Assembly (NCBI RefSeq): GCF_000513195.1
Contig: NZ_CBVI010000012.1
Span: forward strand, 62,001-126,000
Direction: 5' to 3'
DNA from: Bacteroides timonensis
GTDB lineage: Bacteria; Bacteroidota; Bacteroidia; Bacteroidales; Bacteroidaceae
DNA length: 64,000 nt
Shown piece by piece: positions 41,107 to 50,627 of this stretch. The translations under genes and the position numbers were made by a program. The stretch's first letter is position 1. Every line of letters begins with the position of its first letter. The notes beneath the pieces are model-generated. The model saw only the letters and a program-made list of their open reading frames with translations. It did not search any database and had not been told where the DNA came from.

Positions 41107-42303
41107 ATGAAAGATAAGCTTGTTACTTCCAGTTATTGTTTTATTCTCGCAGCCAACTTCCTGCTGTACTTCGGATTCTGGTTGCTGATACCGGTACTAC
41201 CTTTTTACCTGTCCGAAGTATTCAGTGCCGGCAATTCTACAATCGGTATCATTCTTTCCTGCTACACAGTAGCTGCATTGTGTATCCGTCCTTTCTCCGG
41301 TTATTTTCTGGACAGCTTTGCACGCAAACCTTTATATTTGATAGCTTACTTCATCTTTATGACGATGTTTGCCGGATACATCATTGCAGGCTCGCTTACA
41401 CTGTTTATCATGTTCCGTATCATACAGGGAGTATCGTTCGGAATGGTAACCGTAGGTGGTAACACAGTGGTGATTGACATCATGCCATCTTCACGACGCG
41501 GAGAAGGACTGGGATACTATGGGCTTTCAAACAACATTGCAATGGCAGTGGGTCCGATGTCAGGATTATTTCTGCATGATGCGGGAATGAGTTTTACTAC
41601 CATATTCTGCAGTTCACTGGGATCCTGTATGGCAGGTTTCGTTTGCGCTTCTCTTGTAAAGACTCCTTATAAACCACCTGTGAGACGGGAACCGATATCT
41701 CTCGACCGATTCATATTACTGAAAGGGATTCCGGCAGGTATCAGCCTCTTGTTGCTTTCCATTCCTTATGGAATGACGACCAACTATGTGGCTATGTATG
41801 CCAAACAAATCGGAATCAATGCCACCACAGGTTTCTTCTTCACTTTCATGGCGATAGGGATGGCTATTTCACGTATATTCTCCGGAAAGATTGTGGACAA
41901 AGGTAAGATAACGCAGGTTATTTCCGCCGGACTGTATCTCGTGGTGTTCAGCTTTTTCCTGCTTTCGGCCTGTGTATATCTCATCAGTTGGAACAACATG
42001 GTATGCACGATTGTTTTCTTTTCCGTGGCCTTGTTGCTGGGAGTAGGTTTCGGAATTATGTTCCCCGCTTACAACACCTTGTTTGTCAACCTCGCCCCCA
42101 ATAGCCAACGTGGTACCGCCACTTCCACCTACCTGACCTCCTGGGATGTAGGCATCGGTATCGGTATGTTGACAGGAGGATATATTGCAGAAGTCAGCAC
42201 CTTTGATAAAGCTTATTTATTCGGAGCCTGCCTTACCATTGTATCCATGCTCTACTTCAATGGCAAAGTGGCTCCCAATTACCATAAAAATAAATTGCGA
42301 TGA
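41107..42303 (+). CDS. MFS transporter
   Basis: 398 residues and twelve membrane helices. MFS markers: RPFSGYFLDSFARKP in the loop after helix 2, RIIQGVSFGMVTVGG in helix 4 and RIFSGKIVDKGK in the second half. Likely a drug or metabolite exporter of the arabinose-efflux type. Substrate unknown. Overlaps nth by 4 nt, so they are co-translated. Confidence 0.9.
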   Translation: MKDKLVTSSYCFILAANFLLYFGFWLLIPVLPFYLSEVFSAGNSTIGIILSCYTVAALCIRPFSGYFLDSFARKPLYLIAYFIFMTMFAGYIIAGSLTLFIMFRIIQGVSFGMVTVGGNTVVIDIMPSSRRGEGLGYYGLSNNIAMAVGPMSGLFLHDAGMSFTTIFCSSLGSCMAGFVCASLVKTPYKPPVRREPISLDRFILLKGIPAGISLLLLSIPYGMTTNYVAMYAKQIGINATTGFFFTFMAIGMAISRIFSGKIVDKGKITQVISAGLYLVVFSFFLLSACVYLISWNNMVCTIVFFSVALLLGVGFGIMFPAYNTLFVNLAPNSQRGTATSTYLTSWDVGIGIGMLTGGYIAEVSTFDKAYLFGACLTIVSMLYFNGKVAPNYHKNKLR

Positions 42304-42974
42304 GAAAGAAAGAACGTTATGAAAAAGTCCTTGCCTGGTTTCGGGAAAATCGTCCTGTAGCCGAAACGGAACTGCATTATGAAACTCCGTTCCAACTGCT
42401 GATAGCAGTCATTCTCTCCGCCCAATGTACAGACAAGCGGGTGAATATGATTGTTCCACCGTTGTATCGCGACTTCCCTACCCCGGAAGTTCTTGCCGCC
42501 AGCACACCGGAAGTGATATACGAATACATCCGTAGCGTATCTTATCCCAATAATAAAGCAAGACACCTGGTAGGCATGGCGCAAATGTTGGTGAAAGACT
42601 TCAACAGCGAAGTACCCGGCACACTGGAAGAACTCATAAAACTTCCCGGTGTAGGACGTAAGACGGCAAACGTCATCCAATCCGTTGTATTCAACAAAGC
42701 GGCAATGGCAGTAGACACCCATGTGTTCCGTGTAAGCCATCGCCTCGGACTGGTTTCGGAACAATGCACCACCCCGTTCAGTGTAGAAAAAGAACTGGTG
42801 AAAAACATCCCGGAAGCCGACATTCCCATTGCTCATCACTGGCTTATTCTGCACGGAAGATACGTCTGTCAGGCACGTACACCGCAATGTGACAACTGCG
42901 GTTTGCAATTGATGTGCAAATATTATTGCGAGAAGTACAAAGTTAGCAAAGAGAAGCCGGAAGATAAAGAATAA
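42300..42974 (+). CDS. nth: Endonuclease III
   Basis: 224 residues: helix-hairpin-helix with catalytic Lys (LPGVGRKTANVI), catalytic Asp (AVDTHVFRV), and a C-terminal 4Fe-4S cluster loop with Cys spacing 6-2-5 (CQARTPQCDNCGLQLMC). It removes oxidised pyrimidines and nicks abasic sites. A small Lys-rich C-terminal extension follows the cluster. Confidence 0.95.
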   Translation: MRKKERYEKVLAWFRENRPVAETELHYETPFQLLIAVILSAQCTDKRVNMIVPPLYRDFPTPEVLAASTPEVIYEYIRSVSYPNNKARHLVGMAQMLVKDFNSEVPGTLEELIKLPGVGRKTANVIQSVVFNKAAMAVDTHVFRVSHRLGLVSEQCTTPFSVEKELVKNIPEADIPIAHHWLILHGRYVCQARTPQCDNCGLQLMCKYYCEKYKVSKEKPEDKE

Positions 42975-43009
42975 ATGACGGTTTCATAGCAAAAAAAAGA
43001 AATATACAT

Positions 43010-43017
43010 TATCTTTG
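43010..43017 (+). promoter_or_regulatory. -7 box (TATCTTTG) for pgk
   Basis: TAnnTTTG match 48 nt before the pgk ATG. Confidence 0.5.
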
Positions 43018-43064
43018 CACTCACTAAAAGGAATTAATAACACTTTTAAATAAAATAGAGTATT

Positions 43065-44321
43065 ATGACAATTGATCAATTCAACTTTGCCGGTAAAAAG
43101 GCATTCGTTCGTGTGGACTTCAATGTACCCTTGGACGAAAACTTCAACATTACAGATGATAACCGTATGCGTGCTGCTCTTCCTACGCTGAAGAAAATTC
43201 TGGCTGACGGTGGCAGTATAATTATCGGTTCTCACCTCGGTCGTCCGAAAGGTCCGGCTGACAAATTCTCACTGAAACACATTCTGAATCATCTTTCCGA
43301 ATTGTTGGGTGTTGACGTACAATTCGCTAACGACTGTATGGGCGAAGAAGCTGCAGTTAAAGCTGCTGCTCTGCAACCGGGTGAAGTGCTGTTGCTTGAG
43401 AACCTTCGTTTCTACGCTGAAGAAGAAGGCAAACCCCGTGGTTTGGCTGAAGACGCTACAGACGAAGAAAAAGCTGCTGCTAAGAAAGCCGTTAAAGAAA
43501 GCCAGAAAGAATTCACCAAGAAATTGGCTTCTTACGCTGACTGCTATGTAAACGACGCTTTCGGTACAGCCCACCGCGCACACGCTTCCACAGCTTTGAT
43601 CGCTAAATATTTCGACAAAGACAACAAAATGTTCGGTTACCTGATGGAGAAAGAAGTGAAGGCTGTTGATAAAGTATTGAATGACATCAAACGTCCGTTC
43701 ACTGCTATCATGGGTGGTTCTAAAGTTTCTTCTAAAATTGAAATTATCGAAAATCTGCTGAGCAAGGTTGACAACCTGATCATTGCCGGTGGTATGACTT
43801 ATACTTTCACCAAGGCTATGGGTGGTAAGATCGGTATCTCTATCTGCGAAGATGACAAACTGGATCTGGCCCTCGAACTGATAGAAAAGGCAAAAGCAAA
43901 AGGTGTAAACCTGGTATTGGCTGTTGACGCTAAGATTGCTGACGCTTTCTCTAACGACGCTAACACTAAGTTCTGTCCGGTTGACCAAATTCCTGATGGT
44001 TGGGAAGGTCTGGATATCGGTCCTGAAACTGAGAAAATCTTCACAGACGTTATCAAAAACTCCAAGACTATCTTGTGGAATGGCCCGACGGGTGTATTCG
44101 AATTCGAGAACTTCACTCACGGTTCACGTGCTGTAGGCGAAGCTATCGTAGAAGCTACCAAGAACGGTGCTTTCTCACTCGTAGGCGGCGGTGACTCTGT
44201 AGCTTGTGTCAACAAGTTTGGCTTGGCAAGCGGCGTTTCTTACGTTTCAACAGGTGGTGGTGCATTGCTCGAAGCAATCGAAGGAAAAGTTCTTCCGGGT
44301 ATCGCTGCAATCAACGAATAA
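43065..44321 (+). CDS. pgk: Phosphoglycerate kinase
   Basis: 418 residues. Motifs: [22 protein letters not shown] (substrate Arg/His), [44 protein letters not shown] (nucleotide-binding Glu) and LVGGGDSVA. Glycolytic transfer of phosphate between 1,3-bisphosphoglycerate and ADP. Codon use is strongly biased, as expected for a highly expressed gene. A Lys/Ala-rich insertion (about residues 125-150, [14 protein letters not shown]) is typical of Bacteroidetes forms. Confidence 0.97.
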   Translation: MTIDQFNFAGKKAFVRVDFNVPLDENFNITDDNRMRAALPTLKKILADGGSIIIGSHLGRPKGPADKFSLKHILNHLSELLGVDVQFANDCMGEEAAVKAAALQPGEVLLLENLRFYAEEEGKPRGLAEDATDEEKAAAKKAVKESQKEFTKKLASYADCYVNDAFGTAHRAHASTALIAKYFDKDNKMFGYLMEKEVKAVDKVLNDIKRPFTAIMGGSKVSSKIEIIENLLSKVDNLIIAGGMTYTFTKAMGGKIGISICEDDKLDLALELIEKAKAKGVNLVLAVDAKIADAFSNDANTKFCPVDQIPDGWEGLDIGPETEKIFTDVIKNSKTILWNGPTGVFEFENFTHGSRAVGEAIVEATKNGAFSLVGGGDSVACVNKFGLASGVSYVSTGGGALLEAIEGKVLPGIAAINE

Positions 44322-44411
44322 TCTCACAAGAATAGCTAAACAAGAGCTGTACTCAGATTTCCAAAACACATGGTTATTTGAGTGCAGCTTCTTCATTTTC
44401 TTATTACTGAT

Positions 44412-45512
44412 ATGAAAAACACTCGAAACATTGCGCTACTATCAGCTTTGATACTGGTCACAACATTCACGCATGCCCAGACCTCCACAAGAGAAAAGGC
44501 AAAGGCAGACTTTCTGCAAAAAACAACCTTCGGCGGATATGTCATAGGAAAGGCCTCGGCCACCGACCAAGACTTAAACGCCTCTACCAAGAGCCACACC
44601 AACTTCGACTTACGGCTCATCCGTGCCTACGTGGACGGAAAAGTACTGGACTTCAAATACAAGTTGCAACTGGAGCTGAACGGCAAGCCGGGCGACTACA
44701 CCAATGAAAAAGGCGTGCGCGTGGTGGATGCATGGGCAGAATGGCAGAAATACAGATTCTTCTACGTGCGCTTCGGACAGTTCAAGCGTGCCTTCACTTT
44801 TGAAAACCCCATGAATCCGTGGGACATCGGTTTCGGAGCCTACTCGCAACTCACCACCAAACTGGCAGGCATGAACGACCGTATAGGCGAGCACTCCAGC
44901 AACGGGCGCGACCTGGGACTTCAGGTACAGGGCGACTTCTTGCCCATAGGAAGTGACCATCATAACTTCGTGCACTATCAAGCGGGCGTGTACAACGGAC
45001 AAGGCATCAATCACAGCGACGAGAACCGTTCCAAGGATGTCATCGGCGGCGTGTATGTCTATCCTGTCAAAGACCTTGCCGTAGGTGTCTTCGGCTGGAC
45101 GGGCGACTATACCAAAAACGGAGTCACCGTAGACCGCAACCGCATGGCATTCGGTCTGAAATATGAGTCGGCATGGACCGTGCGCGCCGAGTATGCCACC
45201 AGCGAAGGGCACAAGATAGCCGACTACAACACGGACGGTTCTCTGAAAGCGGGTACTTCGGACAAAGCCGATGCCTGGTACATGATAGTGGGCGCACCGC
45301 TCTCCAAGAAGTGCAAGGTCTATGCCAAATGGGATGTCTATCGGGACAAGAAGGAATGGAGTTCCCAAAAAGCACTCTACTGCCTTGCAGCCAACTATTA
45401 CTTCTACAAGAACCTGAAACTGCAAGCCAACTATACCTACACGCGCGACAAAGCCACCACGACCGACGGGCACTACAACACCTTCGACCTGCAGCTCTAC
45501 TGGCGCTTCTAA
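44412..45512 (+). CDS. OprP/OprO-like porin
   Basis: 366 residues from the ATG giving MKNTRNIALLSALILV; the signal peptide ends at FTHAQ. Body: alternating beta-strands of a 16-strand porin of the phosphate-selective (OprO/P) type (FDLRLIRAYVDGKVLDFKYKL, FYVRFGQFKRAFTFENP, LGLQVQGDF), ending in LQLYWRF with terminal Phe. Family members pass phosphate or other anions. Here it is followed by two dicarboxylate transporters, so it may admit dicarboxylates. That is inference from context. Confidence 0.87.
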   Translation: MKNTRNIALLSALILVTTFTHAQTSTREKAKADFLQKTTFGGYVIGKASATDQDLNASTKSHTNFDLRLIRAYVDGKVLDFKYKLQLELNGKPGDYTNEKGVRVVDAWAEWQKYRFFYVRFGQFKRAFTFENPMNPWDIGFGAYSQLTTKLAGMNDRIGEHSSNGRDLGLQVQGDFLPIGSDHHNFVHYQAGVYNGQGINHSDENRSKDVIGGVYVYPVKDLAVGVFGWTGDYTKNGVTVDRNRMAFGLKYESAWTVRAEYATSEGHKIADYNTDGSLKAGTSDKADAWYMIVGAPLSKKCKVYAKWDVYRDKKEWSSQKALYCLAANYYFYKNLKLQANYTYTRDKATTTDGHYNTFDLQLYWRF

Positions 45513-45599
45513 TCAATAAAACAACATTCGAATACTCTTTAAACGACATTTGAAGAGTATTTGAAGAATATTTAAGCAACATTTAAAAAACTACACTTT

Positions 45600-47048
45600 A
45601 TGATTACCATGATTATCGAGCTGCTGGTTGTATTGCTGGCACTCTACGTTGGCTCGCGCTACGGCAGTCTTGCCTTGGGAGCCATTTCCGGCATCGGACT
45701 TGCCGTTCTTGTCTTCGGATTCGGGCTGAAACCCGGCACTCCTCCTACCGACGTGATTTATATCATTGTAGCTGCCGTGACCTGCGCCGGCATCATGCAA
45801 GCCTCCGGTGGTATGGACTGGCTGATACAATTGGCCGAAAAGCTGCTCCGCAAGCATCCGGGTAACATCACCTTTTTTGCACCGCTGTGTACGTTCTTCC
45901 TCACCGTGCTGGTAGGAACCGGACACGTGGTCTATACCCTGATGCCCATCATCTGTGACATCGCCCTGAAGAAAGGCATACGCCCCGAACGCCCCTGCGG
46001 CGTGGCTTCCATCGCCTCACAGGTGGGTATCACTTGTTCGCCCATTGCAGCCGCGGTAGTGGCATTCGTCTCCATTTCAAGTGCCAACGGGTTCGATGTC
46101 ACCATTCCGCAAGTGCTGTGCGTATCCATCCCTTCCTGCCTGATAGGACTGATTTGTGCTGCCGCATGCTCCTACAAGCGCGGGCTCGACCTCGACAAAG
46201 ACCCGGCTTTCCAAAAAAGGATTTCCGACCCGGAGACTTACAAATACGTGTACGGCAACTCGGCCACCACTCTCGACAAGGAGATTCCTGCCTCTGCCAG
46301 AAGGGCTGTCTATATCTTCCTCGGTGCGTTGGCTGTCATCGTTACCTTTGCGGCCTTCCAGAATCTGCTGCCCACCTACGACCAGATAAAAGCCGTGAAA
46401 GGCGCACAAAATCTTGAGATAGGTACCGGCGTAGCCCTGCAAGTATCGGCAGACATGCTGGTGAAGGCCAAGACAGTGGTTCCCGGCATGACGGAAATCG
46501 TACAAAAGCCTCTCGCCATGAACCTCGTCATCCAGATAGTGATGATTTCGGCTGCCGCACTGATGATTATCTTCTGCAAGGCATCGCCCAAGAAAGCCGT
46601 GAGCGGAGCGGTATGGCAAAGCGGCATGGTGGCAGTGGTGGCTATCTACGGCATTGCCTGGCTGGCGGACACCTATTTCTCCAACTATATCGACGAAATG
46701 AAGATGGGTCTGGGAGACATCGTGTCGCAATACAAATGGTCCATTGCCTTTGTGTTCTTCCTGGTTTCCGTGCTCATCAACTCGCAGGGAGCCGTGGTGG
46801 TAGCCATGCTACCCCTCGCCTACTCGCTCGGTATTCCCGGCCCGGTGCTGTTGGGAGTACTGCCCAGCGTGTACGGCTACTTCTTCATCCCCAACTATCC
46901 GTCGGACATCGCTACGGTGAACTTCGACCGTTCGGGCACCACCATGATTGGCAAGTATCTGCTGAACCACAGTTTCATGATGCCGGGCATGGTATGCGTC
47001 GTTGTTTCCACTATCGTGGCCTATACCATCACTTCTATCTTCTTTTAA
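45600..47048 (+). CDS. dcuB: Anaerobic C4-dicarboxylate transporter (Dcu family)
   Basis: 482 residues and about twelve membrane helices. Characteristic segments: ALGAISGIGLAVLVFGFGLKPG, GTGHVVYTLMPIICDIA, RPERPCGVASIASQVGITCSPI and a C-terminal FIPNYPSDIATVNFDRSG. Dcu transporters exchange fumarate, malate or aspartate for succinate during fumarate respiration, central to Bacteroides metabolism. DcuA or DcuB cannot be separated confidently. It follows the porin by 87 nt. Confidence 0.9.
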   Translation: MITMIIELLVVLLALYVGSRYGSLALGAISGIGLAVLVFGFGLKPGTPPTDVIYIIVAAVTCAGIMQASGGMDWLIQLAEKLLRKHPGNITFFAPLCTFFLTVLVGTGHVVYTLMPIICDIALKKGIRPERPCGVASIASQVGITCSPIAAAVVAFVSISSANGFDVTIPQVLCVSIPSCLIGLICAAACSYKRGLDLDKDPAFQKRISDPETYKYVYGNSATTLDKEIPASARRAVYIFLGALAVIVTFAAFQNLLPTYDQIKAVKGAQNLEIGTGVALQVSADMLVKAKTVVPGMTEIVQKPLAMNLVIQIVMISAAALMIIFCKASPKKAVSGAVWQSGMVAVVAIYGIAWLADTYFSNYIDEMKMGLGDIVSQYKWSIAFVFFLVSVLINSQGAVVVAMLPLAYSLGIPGPVLLGVLPSVYGYFFIPNYPSDIATVNFDRSGTTMIGKYLLNHSFMMPGMVCVVVSTIVAYTITSIFF

Positions 47049-47073
47049 CTTATGGATATATGGGAAAATAGGT

Positions 47074-47081
47074 TATCTTTG
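47074..47081 (+). promoter_or_regulatory. -7 box (TATCTTTG) before the SLC13 gene
   Basis: TAnnTTTG match 41 nt before the ATG at 47122. Suggests the SLC13 gene has its own promoter in addition to any readthrough. Confidence 0.45.
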
Positions 47082-47121
47082 CCGACGTTTAATAAAAAAA
47101 TGTTTTTTTTGATCTGATACC

Positions 47122-48636
47122 ATGTATAAAATCTTTCGTGGCTTCCCATTGGTGGAAGCATATCAAGAACTAAAAAAGGCCAAGCGTCTGGCAGAAGACC
47201 GGACAGCAGCCAGAGTCATCAAACTTGCATGCGCCATCACGGTTTCTCTTGTGTTATGGTTCCTCCCCATCGATTCGTTCGGCGTAGAGGGACTGACTGT
47301 GGTGGAGCAACGCCTGATATCCATATTCGTCTTCGCCACGCTGATGTGGGTGCTCGAAGCCGTTCCGGCATGGACCACTTCGGTGCTGATAACCGTGTTG
47401 CTGATGCTGACCGTCTCGGACAGCAGCCTATGGTTCTTCACCAAAGGCTATTCGCCCGAGATACTGGGGCAGACCGTGAAGTACAAATCCATTATGCACT
47501 GCTTCGCCGACCCCATCATCATGCTGTTCATCGGTGGATTCATCCTGGCCATTGCCGCTACAAAAAGCGGATTGGATGTACTGTTGGCACGTGTCATGCT
47601 GAGACCTTTCGGCACGCAGTCGCGCTATGTACTGTTGGGCTTCATTTTGGTGACAGCTCTCTTCTCCATGTTCCTCAGCAATACGGCCACAGCCGCCATG
47701 ATGCTCACCTTCCTTACTCCGGTGCTGAAAGTTCTTCCGGCCGACGGTAAGGGAAAAATCGGTCTGGCGATGGCCATCCCCGTCGCAGCCAATGTAGGCG
47801 GCATGGGAACGCCCATCGGCACCCCGCCCAATGCCATCGCGCTGAAGTATCTGAACGACCCCGAAGGACTGAACATGAACATCGGTTTCGGTGAGTGGAT
47901 GAGCTTTATGACCCCCTACACCATTGTCATTCTGTTCATCGCCTGGTTCATCCTCTTGAGACTTTTCCCCTTCAAGCAAAAGACCATCAACCTGAAAATA
48001 GAAGGAGAAGCGAAAAAGGACTGGCGTTCCATCGTGGTTTATATCACCTTTGCCGTCACCGTATTGCTGTGGATGACCGACAAACTTACAGGCGTCAATT
48101 CCAACGTGGTAGCCATGATTCCGGTAGCCGTGTTCTGCATAACGGGAGTCATCACCAAGCGCGACCTTGAAGAAATCAGCTGGAGTGTGCTCTGGATGGT
48201 AGCCGGCGGTTTTGCCTTAGGAGTAGCACTGAGCGAAACCGGGCTGGCACAGCACATGATTGAAGCTATTCCGTTCAATACCTGGTCACCGATAGTAATG
48301 ATTGTGGGTTCCGGACTTATCTGCTATGCCATGGCCAACTTCATCTCGCACACGGCTACCGCCGCCCTGCTGGTTCCGATCCTTGCCATTGCCGGCATCA
48401 GCATGCGCGACACGCTGCTCCCGTTGGGAGGTGTACTGACCTTGCTGGTAGGTGTAGCCCTCGGTTCGTCTTTGGCAATGATACTGCCCATCAGTACCCC
48501 GCCCAATGCACTGGCTCATGCCACCGGCATGATTCAGCAGAAGGATATGGAGAAAGTAGGCATCATCATGGGAGCCATAGGACTGGTATTGGGATATGCG
48601 ATGCTGATTTTCTTAGGTTCCAGCGGACTGCTGTAG
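47122..48636 (+). CDS. SLC13/DASS-family sodium:dicarboxylate symporter
   Basis: 504 residues. The duplicated substrate/sodium motifs of the DASS family are clear: FLSNTATAAMM with GGMGTPIGTPPNAIA, and the second copy ISHTATAALL with ISTPPNALAHATG. VcINDY-like members import succinate or related di- and tricarboxylates with sodium. It extends the dicarboxylate cluster. A strong terminator follows. Confidence 0.92.
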   Translation: MYKIFRGFPLVEAYQELKKAKRLAEDRTAARVIKLACAITVSLVLWFLPIDSFGVEGLTVVEQRLISIFVFATLMWVLEAVPAWTTSVLITVLLMLTVSDSSLWFFTKGYSPEILGQTVKYKSIMHCFADPIIMLFIGGFILAIAATKSGLDVLLARVMLRPFGTQSRYVLLGFILVTALFSMFLSNTATAAMMLTFLTPVLKVLPADGKGKIGLAMAIPVAANVGGMGTPIGTPPNAIALKYLNDPEGLNMNIGFGEWMSFMTPYTIVILFIAWFILLRLFPFKQKTINLKIEGEAKKDWRSIVVYITFAVTVLLWMTDKLTGVNSNVVAMIPVAVFCITGVITKRDLEEISWSVLWMVAGGFALGVALSETGLAQHMIEAIPFNTWSPIVMIVGSGLICYAMANFISHTATAALLVPILAIAGISMRDTLLPLGGVLTLLVGVALGSSLAMILPISTPPNALAHATGMIQQKDMEKVGIIMGAIGLVLGYAMLIFLGSSGLL

Positions 48637-48660
48637 AACAGTAACAGCAAAAAAATAAAG

Positions 48661-48696
48661 AAGAAAGGCATGCCACTATTTTGGCATGCCTTTCTT
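48661..48696. terminator. Bidirectional terminator between convergent transport genes
   Basis: A perfect 14-bp stem, AAGAAAGGCATGCC / GGCATGCCTTTCTT, with an 8-nt loop. A-run and T-run flanks suit both strands. It lies between stops at 48636 and 48731. Confidence 0.85.
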
Positions 48697-48730
48697 CTTT
48701 GTACAAAACAACACCATAATACATCTTTCC

Positions 48731-49681
48731 CTACTTATGCTTCCATATCTGCCAACTGTTAATGATGTTCTGCCACATCAAATATGCCCCCGGAGCAATG
48801 GCAGCCTCGGGAGTCAGGAAAGTCATTGCAATCCAGATGGAGAGCACCGTGTTCTTCTGTCCCAGACTCTGTCCGGCACTGATGCGGTCGCCGTAGGCAC
48901 TGCCAATCGTCTTTCCTATCGCGAACTGAGCCACGCAAAGCACACCGGCTCCCAAGCAGATGGCCAGTTCCTCCATCCCGCTGGACGGGCCGGAAACCAG
49001 AATACGGATAATCTGAGCCGTATTGACCGCTGTGCACACCGCCCACAGATAGAATGCCTTGTCCTTGGCAGTCTTCATGCACCAGGCATGAGCCTTCGGC
49101 ACCAAAAGACGCAGCAGCAAGGCGATGACCAACGGAAAGACAATGGTGGGAAACACCTTCGTCAGTATCTGCCAGAACAGCCCGATGAACGACAGACCGA
49201 TACCCGGCTCCACCAGCGGATAAATGACGGGGACAGCTACCGCAGTAAGCAGCGATGAAATCACCGTATAAGTGGTGGCAGTGGCCACATTGCCGCCTAT
49301 CTTGCCTGTCACCACGGCTCCCACGGCCGCCATTGGTGCAATGATGCACGCCATCATCGCTTCCCCGAAAGCCCGCAGGTCGGTATCGGGATTATAGACC
49401 AGCCAGGCGGCAACGGCACTTGTCCCGCAAAGTTGTATCAGTATCAGCCACACGTGATAGCGTTTGGGACGCAGTTCCTTCAAGTCTATCTTGCAGTACG
49501 TGAGAAACAGCATGGCGAATATCAGTGCCGGCAGCAGATAAGGGATGAAGTCCACCAGCACCGGCTTGACGGGTGCAAGCACCGCCCAATGCGAAAAAAG
49601 AAGATAACATACAGCCCCCACACTCATACTGAGGGGCAAGGTCCAGTCTTTGATAAAACGGACGATTTGAGAATTTGCCAT
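48731..49681 (-). CDS. BASS-like (bile acid:sodium symporter superfamily) transporter
   Basis: 316 residues with nine to ten membrane helices (IPYLLPALIFAMLFLTY, ACIIAPMAAVGAVVTGKIGG, VFPTIVFPLVIALLLRLL, WIAMTFLTPEAAIAPGAYL). The two crossed helices with polar breaks near GKIGGNVATATT and GDRISAGQSLGQKN resemble the BASS fold. Substrate unknown. It shares its strand and high G+C with the TauE gene 14 nt upstream. Confidence 0.75.
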   Translation of the reverse strand: MANSQIVRFIKDWTLPLSMSVGAVCYLLFSHWAVLAPVKPVLVDFIPYLLPALIFAMLFLTYCKIDLKELRPKRYHVWLILIQLCGTSAVAAWLVYNPDTDLRAFGEAMMACIIAPMAAVGAVVTGKIGGNVATATTYTVISSLLTAVAVPVIYPLVEPGIGLSFIGLFWQILTKVFPTIVFPLVIALLLRLLVPKAHAWCMKTAKDKAFYLWAVCTAVNTAQIIRILVSGPSSGMEELAICLGAGVLCVAQFAIGKTIGSAYGDRISAGQSLGQKNTVLSIWIAMTFLTPEAAIAPGAYLMWQNIINSWQIWKHK

Positions 49682-49695
49682 TCTGTTCTAAAAGA

Positions 49696-50415
49696 TTAAG
49701 ATGCAAAAATAAGGATAATCACCCCGCTGATTCCTATATACGAATAGACGATATAACGGAAGATCCGTCCCGGAATGCGGTTGAAGACATAAGCCCCCAG
49801 TGACGAGCCTATCGCTACGCCGCCCAGACCGTAAAGGTAATCCATGCCGACAATGGGCGTAAGAAAACCGTTCATCGCGCGGACTGCCGTCATCAGGACA
49901 TTGCCTATCAGGAAATAACACTGTGTTATTGCCATATAGTGGTCTTTGTCTTCTTCCGACGAAATGAAGTACAGCACCGCCGGAGGTCCCTGCATGGCAA
50001 AGAAACCGCCCATCAGCCCACTCAGCGTACCGGCCGAAATCTGTACGGAAAGCGTGGCCTTCAGCCTGATGCGCTTGCTGAAAAAGGCGAAGTAAAGGCT
50101 GGTCAACACCAATACAATGCCCAAGACTCTGCGCAGCAAGTGGTCTTCAACCCGGGAAAGCGCAAAGATGGCAGCTCCCGAAACCAGCACAAACGTAATC
50201 AGGATGGGCAGCAGACGGTTCCAGACGATGTATCTGCGCATCTTCAGCGTTACCACAAGGGAAGTGGTCAGAGCCAGAAGCCCCGACAGCGTAGTTGCCT
50301 CGCCGTAAGAAGGCATAAGGAAAGGGAGCATGGTCATGATGAATATGCCAAAGCCGAAACCGGTGGTACGCTGGATAAAACTGGCTCCGATGCAGAGCAG
50401 GAATATGTCAATCAT
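49696..50415 (-). CDS. TauE/SafE-family membrane transporter
   Basis: 239 residues and about seven to eight helices, with the family opening GASFIQRTTGFGFGIF and the mid motif ISAGTLSGLMGGFFAMQGPPAV. TauE/SafE proteins export sulfite, sulfoacetate or other organic anions. It is probably co-transcribed with the BASS-like gene. Confidence 0.87.
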   Translation of the reverse strand: MIDIFLLCIGASFIQRTTGFGFGIFIMTMLPFLMPSYGEATTLSGLLALTTSLVVTLKMRRYIVWNRLLPILITFVLVSGAAIFALSRVEDHLLRRVLGIVLVLTSLYFAFFSKRIRLKATLSVQISAGTLSGLMGGFFAMQGPPAVLYFISSEEDKDHYMAITQCYFLIGNVLMTAVRAMNGFLTPIVGMDYLYGLGGVAIGSSLGAYVFNRIPGRIFRYIVYSYIGISGVIILIFAS

Positions 50416-50627
50416 TCTGATTATCGGGTTTATAATGATAAGATATTTTCGGCGTTTTCTTTTCCGCCGTCTCTGTTTTTCTTGCCATGATGTCCTACAG
50501 TTGGGGTTACAGGGGACAAAAGTACTTCTTTCTACGGGGAATTACAATAAAATAACAAAGGAACAGCCCTGCTTTTTGGCATTCTTTTTGTAGTTTTGCA
50601 AAGCGTACCCTTTAAAGATACAGATTT

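Noticed and set aside
43269..44120. 283-codon minus-strand frame opposite pgk
   Set aside because: Shadow created by the strong codon bias of pgk.
44610..45473. 287-codon minus-strand frame opposite the porin
   Set aside because: High G+C removes stops on the antisense strand. The porin frame has signal peptide and terminal Phe.
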